Shown piece after piece: positions 55,017 through 64,000 of a stretch of DNA of 64,000 nt; the first letter of the stretch is position 1; every line of letters begins with the position of its first letter. The notes below the pieces were generated by a model that had not been told where the DNA came from, searched no databases, and worked only from the letters and a program-made list of their open reading frames with translations. This DNA comes from Ligula intestinalis. Its lineage: Eukaryota; Platyhelminthes; Cestoda; Diphyllobothriidea; Diphyllobothriidae. The stretch is taken from positions 86,033-150,032 of the forward strand of contig JAYGXS010000003.1 of the NCBI GenBank assembly GCA_036362985.1, given 5' to 3'. Position numbers and translations under genes: made by a program.

Positions 55017-55560
55017 TCACCTCACCAGGAAATCCGTTTCACGCTCCAATGGCCCTCTGCGAGAAGGCATTTCATCGATTTCCATATGGGTCGGCTTCCT
55101 CTGCAGTTTAAAGGGATATCCCCGCAGATTATCTGTCCGAGCCAATTCGAAGAATTCATTAAATTCTAGGGTGCAGTCACGGCCTCTGACAATTTGGTGG
55201 ACTGCAATGAGGTCACCGCGTAGTTTCCCGTAATTGAAAGTAAAATCTGGTTCAGCCAATCTGCCTTCGTAAGGTAGGTGACGAAGACTATTAACCACCT
55301 TCGTAGCCCTTTCCCACACTCTTTCGAGGTGCAGTTAATGTTTCTTAAATTACGGACGCCAAGCCTGAACGAGATACTCCAAATGGGACCGAAAAAACAT
55401 CACCTAGGTTTTTCTAAAGAGTTCCTTGTCGATGTAGACGGATTGTCGTCTAATCGAAAACACCACCTGTGTCGCGCGTTTAGCTGCCTGTAGACATGGT
55501 GAAGATAGTTTAGGCGAGGAATTTATTGGAACACCGATATCCTTCTGTTCGTCAATATTT
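55017..55560 (-). mobile_element. CR1/jockey-like LINE 3' fragment
   Basis: The minus strand encodes the typical C-terminal end of a non-LTR retrotransposon RT: EQKDIGVPINSS, AAKRATQVVFSIRR, RSHLEYLVQAWRP, then a 100-codon frame (55319-55017). That frame carries WERATKVVNSLRHLPYEGRL, YGKLRGDLIAVHQIVRG and FFELARTDNLRGYPFKL. Stops and a frame change break the upstream half. The RT catalytic core is missing, so this is a dead 5'-truncated copy, as usual for LINEs. Confidence 0.85.
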
Positions 55561-55623
55561 GAAAGGGGTTGCCCATCGAAGAGGTATTAGACGAAAATCA
55601 TCATCCTCATTAGTCCTTCTATT

Positions 55624-55935
55624 ACGGACGGCTAATAAGCAAACAATAGCCATTCTACTCACCCTTATTTTTGTCGTTAACGTTACTCTGCCTATCAGTC
55701 TAGCCCTCTTATGTGGCTGTTGACAGAGCTTGAAAGTGAGCCTATAGCGACTAACTGCAGTCAATGTCTACAAATTGAATAAGACCTTCTATAAAAAAAC
55801 AAAACGCAAATCCTAGAAAGTAGCAACTCAAATACTACAAACTATGATGGTAGCCAAAAAAAGAATTAAAAAAGTTCAATAATGATATCTTTCTAGTATA
55901 AAGTCCGCCAGAAACGACAACCTGGGGCATAGCTT
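55624..55935 (+). repeat. Third copy of the composite SINE 3' body
   Basis: GCTAATAAGCAAACAATAGCC, ATTCTACTCACCCTT, GTTACTCTGCCTATCAGTCTAGCC, ACGCAAATCCTAGA and GTCCGCCAGAAACGACAA follow the same order as 54205-54485. It directly adjoins the 5' side of the LINE fragment in opposite orientation. Confidence 0.65.
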
Positions 55936-55939
55936 GTCG

Positions 55940-58900
55940 TCAAAGGACCTGGCGGAGGACCAAGTGCAGGTTCTGAGGTATGAGGCCTCATTTTCTATAA
56001 TTGTCAACGTGGTTGCAACAGTGGAGTCATTCCGCAGCCAGGCGGATGCGCCAGACGAAACGACGAACCTTATTCGACGTCAAGGGACAGCATCATCTCC
56101 TCCTGAATAAACGACTGTGCTGTTTAACTTCCATTAATTTTACCCAAATCAGGAGACTCAATTCATTTAGATTTTAGCCTGCTTATGTCTCCGTTCCAAA
56201 CGTTTTAGCCCTCATTCACGAATGAAACATAGTTACGGAAAGCGTAACTAAATTCGTCAATATCTTCACTGTCTTCTTGCGTATGGTGACGCAGTTATTT
56301 GACCTCAACCCCACTAGATTCAACTGACTACGAATACAGAAATTTTTAGCGAACTAACGAGTGCTGTTACTTAGATTGTCAGTGTTCACTCTATACAAAA
56401 CTAATTCATTCATTGGATTGGGTTTTTTAACCAATTTGGGTTATTTTTTTTCAAAACCATTTAAGTAAGCAGGCATGTTTCAAGCACTTTTCTTTTCCCT
56501 TTTCAAAGGCAATCACTGACACTTAAACAACCCATTCGTTTATGGTCTCTGTGCACACACATGGGAACCTTAGTCTCCCGAACTTCTATTTCTTACATCT
56601 TACACATTCGAACAAAGTGATTACCACGCAAATTATACTATTATGATGAGTTTTCCAAGGGTTTGGCTCACCTTTCACCTACTTCGCGTCGGGCTAATCA
56701 AAATCCATCCAAAGCTAGGCTCCATAATTTCAAAAAAGACATTTTTTGCGACAGACAATTTTGGGAATTATTTAAGTTGGTATACGCTCACGTTGAATCT
56801 ATCCATATTCTCCTAGTCAGAGCTGCTTTCGTGACTGGCCACCGGCTTTGCCATGTTTTATTCACCCATAAGTATTGTTTAACTTGCCTTTAATGGACTG
56901 GCTGCTCAAACAAAGAGGGTTTTATTCTTTGCTTCGTTTTATGAAGAAAGGACGAACCTTGCCGACGCCGCTCTAAGGTTTTTAGGTGAACAAGGTTTAG
57001 CGTTGATTTTGGAGTGTGAGAACTCAGGCGGACAAAGTCGTAGGCCCTCCTTTGTCCTGCAAATTTTGCATTGAAACTTGTGAAAATCTCAAATAACAAA
57101 CTTTTCTTATCCCGAAATGGAAAGTGATTTTCCTGTGTCTTTTCGCTCGGAAAATCCTGAACCAACGATTACTAAAAGAATGCTGCAACATGTGACTTTG
57201 CTTGTTTTAAATGTTCAATTAATCTCCAGGAGGAATACTTTGTTCATCTCTCGAGGTGAGAAACAAAGGCATCTGCCCGACACGTTGGATAACTGAAACT
57301 TAAAATTTAAAGATGGCAAAAACAGCAAGATTTATTGGATCCAGGGCATTTCGAGAGAACTCTTCAGTTGTTGCCTCTCATTGCATAATGTGAATCACGT
57401 AAAAGAAAATAGAAATCGAATTCAATCAGAAACATCGATTAAAAAGCGAAGTCATTAGTTAAAAAAAAACATGGTGGTTTTAAAATGCAGGGAGTTTTTT
57501 GTCTTACTCACTTCCTTTCTACAATTTGGGAGTGCAAATGCTAAGATGCGATTTGCCAAAACAATTGCGCTCAGTTCATGCAGCATTTGTTTCCTTATTT
57601 ACTTCTACCTGATTTACTAGGTTTTGTATTGATCCTGCTTCCCCACCAGAGGAAGACAACCGCGGTAAATAACGATAGTAGCGAGATATAAGTGCTTTCT
57701 ATTTTGCGTGTGTGTTTTTAAATGCCCTCAAATTCCATGTTTATTGGCTATTTTGGTGTTTTATCTGTACGGCCTCGCCCGCACCTTGAAACGCCCTACA
57801 CTGGCGTCGCCATTTGACCTTGAACTCAGTCAATGTGCTCGCGCTGTCCCAGTTGCTCGCCGCGTTGTTTACCTATGTTTGCAAAAGTAGTTTAGGCCAA
57901 ATGAGACCGAGAAAGAGAAATGGACTTTAATTTTAAAATAATATTCCAAAAGTTTCGATGAAACCGCGCTGTTTCCACCGTGGCCGACCTAAAAATGGAG
58001 AAGTAATGACAAAATACGTGTGCTGATGTGAATCTGTATAATGACGGGAGATAGCATGTCAAGAAAGGTAATACGGCGGCTCATGTGCACATGCACATTT
58101 TTAAGCTAAACGAGAAAAATGACAGAAAAATAAGAAAAAAGAAGAAAAAAATGTTTTATGTCATAATTCGATAGGTTGAAGGCGGAGAGTTTTTGTATTC
58201 ACGTGAGCGTCTAACCTAATTTAAATAAACTGTTAATTTTATCAAGCCCTGTATGAACATGACGAACGTGAGTATAAAATGACATCCAGTCTCCTAAAAT
58301 GTGATCATTCAGCGGGAAGAATTTCACGGGATTTGAAAATGCACGGCAGTCACGGTCGAAATATACCCAAAAATACGTACGCTTTATTTCGAAGGTACCA
58401 TTTCGAAAGTTTTCATATAAGCCCTACGCTAACTGTGAATAAAAATAGATGCATCAAGCAGACAACATCGTAAGGTAATAGATGATAACAGATAGCCAAA
58501 AACTGCAGCTATTGACATCATGCGCAGTCATCAGTTATTAGATCTCACTTTTTACTTTTCTTGAAATAATTGCTGGTTTCCTGCGCATAAGAGCCTAGTC
58601 CATCGATGTATCCATCTGGTTCTGGGACACAGAGCACTATGGAGTAACTTCCGGACTGGCGTTACTGGTATTTGATTGACTCCCACCCTCTATTTACTGT
58701 TGTTTTTTTATGTCACTGTAATTTCTAAATGATGAACACCAGCAAATTTCGAAAGCTTTATTAGATAAAACAATGCTTTCGGTAGGACGAAGGTATTATT
58801 TTTCCGCTTGACTGATTTTACAAAAGTTACTTTCTACTCTATATGATAGTGCTTTGATATAAATATTGTGTTTATTAAGGTGAGATATTACGTTTTACAT

Positions 58901-60555
58901 TAGTTTATTCAAGCATCTGATCAACTTTTCACAAGTAACCAGATGCAAAATGTTTTGGTAAAAAATAAAGTTACTCGTTAAATTTACCTTCCCTTTGTTC
59001 CTAGTCCTGTGGTTAATGTTTTGTTATAATACTTGGTTTAGGTTATGATTTACTTTATATGCATATTTTGAAGTTTTATTATGTTAGATAAATATACTTA
59101 AATAACCAGAATTTACTTAACTGTACTAACTAAAGTAGGCTTAACTAAACAAACTAAACTAAAACCAAAACTAAACTGACAAACTAAAAAATAAACATGA
59201 ATAATAAAATCCGTCCCCGAAAGACAGAAATTTGATGCTAGGGATATCTAAGGTGGGCAACCAAATTTACCTTACCTATATCGTGCCAACTTTAACTGTA
59301 TTTTTTAGCATGAAACGTAGTAGAAACATATGGTACTTTGCCATCTTCATTTAGCTGACTTGTCGGTCTGCATTTCTCTCAATAACTTTGGATTTGAACA
59401 ACATTTAAACAGAGGCAAAATAAGCGAAGTTCCCTAACAAATGGTGACCTCCGTTCTACTCACAACTTCAAATATCTTCTATTTTTTTAGTTTAATAAGT
59501 GAACTGCCTATAGTTCTAATCGTTTAAGGCGATGTTACTATTCATGTAGACTTATTTACACCTTTGTCTTAGACAGTATGCGTAGCATTTGTTTGGGCCT
59601 TCGGCTACCTTGACGCCTAGCTTAGGGTAATCTAAGCTTTCTTCCTTAACATTAAATGAAGGTATTTCTAGCGAGTTTAGCATATTTGTTGCAAATATGA
59701 TGGTTAAACTGACCTTTTCACACGTGAGATGAGCATACTATGGCAGTTTTGTCTGAAAACATGCAGATGCGTAAAATTAAGTATTTTACAATCTAGCTCA
59801 TTAATTATGTCTGCTTTTAACCATTTAAGTAACACTTATATGCATAATAATACTCCTTAAATACCATACTAAAACGGCCAACCCCTTTTTTTTATGTCTG
59901 GAAAAGTCGGAACCATCCCCGCCGCTAGAGCAGTTTATTGTGATAAAAAAAGTTAAATGTGTTTTTTCTGCCTTAACGTGGTCAGTAAGCGAACTCAGAT
60001 GCCACCCGTACCGTTTTTTGGTCCCGTTCAAGAGCAACGGTTTTAGGCAAACAGGTTTTTTGTGGTCTAAGGTTCTACTTATAGTAGTCTTCGTTGTGTT
60101 TTGATGAATCTACTGCCGGTTTGTGACTTGGACTTATGAATGCGTATGAATTTTCCAGATTATCCATCCAAATACAAAGAATGTATGGTTGGCATTGGAC
60201 ACTACAGGCATAACTAGCTATAGCAGGTACCCAATGACGTGGCAAAAGCATCCTACTCAAATTGCGGTAAATAATTACTTAATTAGCATGCCGTTATCTC
60301 CTTGATTGTTGATGTTTTTTATAATTTCAAATATATTGTACAGAAAAACTGCAAACAATACTCTTTTGTGTAATCAATCGATAGCAAATTTAAACATTTC
60401 TTAACTAGTTTGCTTACGCTATGAAAATTTCGAACTGAGATTTTATAGGAAATTAAACCTTTTTGCATCTTATACACCACATCTGAAAAATTATTGATGC
60501 TACTTATTGAGTGTTCCTATGATCCACATCCATTTCAAAATTTCACCGCATGCGG
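55940..60555. other. No recognised gene
   Basis: AT-rich with scattered short frames. A low-complexity (AACTAA)n-like run lies at 59120-59190. A minus-strand frame at 57165-56890 and a plus-strand frame at 57708-57890 lack domains and splice context. Confidence 0.45.
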
Positions 60556-60559
60556 GCAT

Positions 60560-61200
60560 TTAGGAAAATCAACTACGGATAAAGCAGGCAGAAGCGGTGA
60601 AGAGTGAAGAAACTAAACCAAAATTTGCAGCTCACTCGACGGGACTCGACCATACGTTTAAGTTTAACGAAGCCAAACTCCTCGTTGACAACTGTGTGTG
60701 TCGTGAGCTGCTCATGATCCTTTGGCCCGCAGTCAATCAATAAGCGTGATGACTTGCGTATTCCCATAGTTCTTACTGAGATATTACCTGAGGAGGAGAA
60801 AAAGTAACGTTGGAAAGGCCGGGTCCAGCAACCTTTCCGATGACAGCAAACATAATTGACGCGTAATTATGAAGCCCAAATTCAACACGGGTGACGACAT
60901 CGTGGCAATTAGTGAATTGGAAACAGCCCACCAGGTTACCATCGCACAACTTATGAACTCTAGCGACGATAACGGGAGCTTCTAATTAAATCGCGCATAC
61001 TGTCGCCTGGCCACCAAAAACTATGAATGTTGAGTAACCTGTGCACGTACCACGATTATCTATGCATGTATCACACATTTCTACGGTTATCTTAGATCAA
61101 GGGTTTATGACAGAATCCGGAATGTTAGGCCAATAAACTTCTTGTTCCAGCGATCGCATTTCCCACTTCTGAACTGCTTCCTGAAACTCCTTATTAGCTT
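60560..61200 (+). mobile_element. Penelope-like element (family B) decayed C-terminal fragment
   Basis: The plus strand at 60625-60730 encodes AAHSTGLDHTFKFNEAKLLV, then CRELLMIL and NQ-stop, matching the distal GIY-YIG region at 11880-12000. The terminal tail at 61095-61185 (GAATCCGGAATGTTAGGCC, AATAAACTTCTTGTTCCAGCG, ATCGC) aligns with the PLE B ribozyme end, but the hammerhead boxes are lost. Confidence 0.65.
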
Positions 61201-62161
61201 CTGTTCCGCTGGACATTTCATGCCATAGGGAATCTAATTTAACTCCTAGCAAAGACCGAATTGCCTAGAGTTACCCGCAGAAATTGGACCATAGGTACAG
61301 TAATTGACCAGGTTCATACAACTGCGTGATAAAATTCAATTTGGTAGTGTAGCGTACATTTGGCCTTGCTATCGTGGTCTCTCTAGTAAATTTTATACTT
61401 AGCAAGCACTTAGGTAAAAAACTTATATGTTCAGTTTATTTTATTCAAGAAAAACAGGCAAGACTTTGACGAAATCGGACGATTTTGGATATCAAAGCTA
61501 TCTTATAAGCAGCGTTATATGAGAGAACCAGAAGGTTTATACTTAAGTTCAGCCGCAGTAAAATGGATGTGAAATGGATCCGAAACAAGGAATCTATGCA
61601 GTTTTTCTACCCATTTTTCGCCAAGACCTGAAACATTTTGGTGCTTAAACGTGCTACTTAACTTGTCTATATGTATTTGATTTTAGCACATTGAAGAGCT
61701 GGAATCTTAAAAAAATGTCATTGCTATAACATGCAGGTAAAAAATGAAATAAATCGTGTTAAATCGAAAGCATGTAATAGAATACTTTTTTGCAATATAT
61801 TTTCCAATACTGCGTAAGCTATGAATGGAACAGACACAGGGTTACCAGTTTTCTCACAGATCCAAGCATATATTTGGTTATCTTTTGGTCCATTTGCACT
61901 CTGAGAACAGGGCAAAAGATTAAGTAAATTGAGTAAAAAAACGCTTAAATGTAAAACAACAAAATCGTTTTTGAATTTCTTCCCACAGGTGTAGCACTAA
62001 TTTTCAGGAAAATCCAAAAGTCGGTCGAAGCACCCCAATAGTACTTTGACGTTATTGCAAAAGAAGAAAAGTAACGAGAATATCAGTCAGTTTTTTATTT
62101 AATTATTTAATCAGATGGCGTATCATAGGTGTTTCCCAAACTGTTGTTAGGAATGATAATA

Positions 62162-62749
62162 CAGTAGTCGCCTGTTATTAAGCCCACCTCGGGCCCAGAC
62201 CAAATTGGGCTTAATAAGCAGCGGGCGCACTAGCCGAAGAGTCTTAGGATAGGCACTATACATTACATAAGTACCGTATTATGTGTAGAGCTTGGGTATG
62301 CATAAGAAAAAAATGCTTTTTGTCTGTATTTTACGTAATAATATAAGCAAAAATTATTTACGATACGTTTAAAAAAAGCGGTCTAGTGTCAGTTGTTTTG
62401 AAGGAAACTTCACTCGCAAGTGCTCTTTGATGTCCTCCTCCAGGCATCACATATTTTTGAATTTTGTAACATTTGATGCCTGTTGACCGCTGTGCAGCAG
62501 TGGGAACTGGATTTTCGTCCTCGTGCTCATCATCATCAATAACTTCCTCATTTGCTTCGCCGGAATTTCGTTTTGCGTAAGACTGGCCAAAATTATGTAA
62601 CCAGTTGCGCACGCAGAGAAATGAGAATCTCACTCTATTCTGTTGGCAAACTGGGCTTTGTAGCCGGCGACTGGGCTTATTAGCCGGCGGATTTCGCTAT
62701 GCAAAATTCCGTCCCAAGCTGATTTTGGCTTAATAACCGGTGAATACTG
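62162..62749 (-). mobile_element. pogo/Tigger-like DNA transposon deletion derivative
   Basis: Terminal inverted repeats: left CAGTAGTCGCCTGTTATTAAG, right (rc) CAGTATTCACCGGTTATTAAG. TA precedes the left end. Subterminal GGGCTTAATAAGC/GGGCTTATTAGCC repeats are present. CAGT ends with TA targets are typical of pogo/Tc1-type elements. The minus-strand frame 62633-62358 encodes an acidic stretch (NEEVIDDDEHEDENPVPTAA), like the acidic tail of Tigger-type transposases. Most of the transposase is missing. Confidence 0.65.
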
Positions 62750-62759
62750 CATCCGAATT

Positions 62760-64000
62760 TTGCTGTGCTAATGCTTTTTGCAGACAATGCGTCAATCCAT
62801 AAATATGTCCCAAGCGACCACTGTCATGAGCACTTGCATCCAAAAACTCACTTTTTCGACAAAAGATTTGGATATTTAGCTTATTTTGGAGGTTTTGATA
62901 ATTATTTCAAGCAGAATAAAAATTTATTGAAAATTTTTCCGAAGGAGGAAAACCTTGAACTATTCGCCAAGCTTTCAAGGACATCCCAAAGCTTATTAAA
63001 ATCCAATGCCGGAAGTACGTAAGAAAATATTGGAAAGGGGAGACTCTTTGTGTTAATGTACACAAAATGGTATGTTAAATATTTCACCTGACAATTGTAT
63101 TTGCATTTTAATCACAGTTACAGTGACTTTTCGTGTTTTCAGTATTTGAGATATTTTTTTAAAACATGGTTGATATTTCTCAGCAAACTATTTTTGATTT
63201 TATATTTGCTGTAAATGTAAATTTGCTTTTGAATGTTCAAAATTACCTCTGAGTTTTCGAACATTTATTATTGATGGTAAGCGAGTGATTATCAATAGAG
63301 GGGAAAGGGGAAGTGATTCGACAGTTAGTTGATGTTGCCGCATCAGCCTTGTCTCGCATCTTGTTGGGAGGCATGAGAACGCAAGGTGTCACCGTCTCGT
63401 CATGGCGTGAGTGGCCTGGGGATGCTTGCTGTCAGTGTCTCGTCGCCGTTTCGTGACGTGGGAACATGTGCTGTCGCTGCCATTCTCTCCTTGACGTTTA
63501 TCCATAAAATTAAGCATTTATTTTGCTCTCGTGCAGGCACTGTCTGTCACTTTGACGTTTTCCCTATTTGTGTCGGAACGATGCATGTTGGCTTACCGTG
63601 GCCAACAGAAGTTGAGCCCGTGGTTCAGAAGCGGAACAAAATGCCTAGAGCACATGTTCTAACCCCACGGCTTACAGGACTGGAGTACTTGCGAAGCTTG
63701 CAGCGGAACAATAGACCATTAGTCGTCCTGATAGCCTGGCTTCATCGCAGTGGTTTCTGTTTACCCAACTATCAGTGCACCGTCAGTGACGAGTCCATTA
63801 TTAGTCTTGTGGTCGTGCACAACTAGACATTATTGTATTTATTTTCTATTAACGGTCAGGTCATCCTCTGTCGAATTACCTCTTTTTCAGTCATGCGATA
63901 GTAACAAAACAGACGGCCTCGACTGCCAACGCTTTAGGTGGTTTAAAGCGTGCGGTAGTCAAACGGTGAACTACGCTGACGGACCACCTACAGTAACTGA
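62760..64000. other. No recognised gene
   Basis: A GC-richer plus-strand open frame of 146 codons (63386-63826) is the longest here. It shows no domain, signal peptide or splice context that I recognise. A GAGCCCGTGGTTCAGAAG.. segment at 63612 resembles a SINE head but lacks a B box. Confidence 0.35.

Noticed and set aside
63386..63826. 146-codon open frame near the right edge
   Set aside because: It is the longest non-PLE frame outside the ankyrin gene, but no motif, splice site or codon pattern distinguishes it from chance in a GC-richer patch.

Overview
The window looks like nuclear DNA of a metazoan, most likely a parasitic flatworm (cestode or trematode). The reasons are spliceosomal introns (one only 43 bp), very abundant Penelope-like retroelements (PLEs) with C-terminal GIY-YIG endonuclease domains, hammerhead-ribozyme (HHR) motifs of the kind known in PLEs, tRNA-derived SINEs, a CR1/jockey-like LINE remnant and Tc1/pogo-type DNA transposons. 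No bacterial operons, rRNA genes, CRISPR arrays or confident free-standing tRNA genes were seen. The flatworm assignment is inference.

Two host genes are supported. The first is a plus-strand multi-exon gene: at least eight exons between 5556 and 20782 encode two clear ankyrin repeats and part of a third, then a long Ser/Pro-rich tail. Every resolved intron is phase 0, and exons upstream and downstream are missing. Its introns carry many repeats: a solo HHR at 6.85 kb, PLE pieces at 8.1, 11.6 and 18.8 kb, and a Tc1-like fold-back element at 16 kb. The second is a compact two-exon gene (49562-51482) encoding a 92-residue protein that is about 43% Gly and 23% Cys, with a TATA-like box, consensus splice sites and a poly(A) signal.

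The rest is mostly mobile DNA. 0-5.4 kb: PLE family A and B pieces, a pyrimidine-rich tandem repeat, HHRs and SINEs. 5.5-20.8 kb: the ankyrin gene. 21-23 kb: dispersed repeats, one of which mimics an exon. 23.7-29.2 kb: three minus-strand PLE copies, one nearly full length with direct terminal repeats (pLTRs). 31.2 kb: a fifth PLE family. 35.6-38 kb: inverted HHR-bearing ends, including a 111-bp-arm palindrome. 40.4-43.7 kb: the best-preserved PLE, whose 839-codon frame has only two premature stops and whose 198-bp pLTRs differ at 3 positions. 46.9-55.9 kb: SINEs, the Gly/Cys gene, an antisense HHR, an LTR-like block and a LINE 3' end. 60.6 kb: another PLE B piece. 62.16-62.75 kb: a pogo/Tigger-like deletion derivative. 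The main theme is how PLE fragments are bracketed by inverted hammerhead ribozymes, in at least five distinguishable PLE families.
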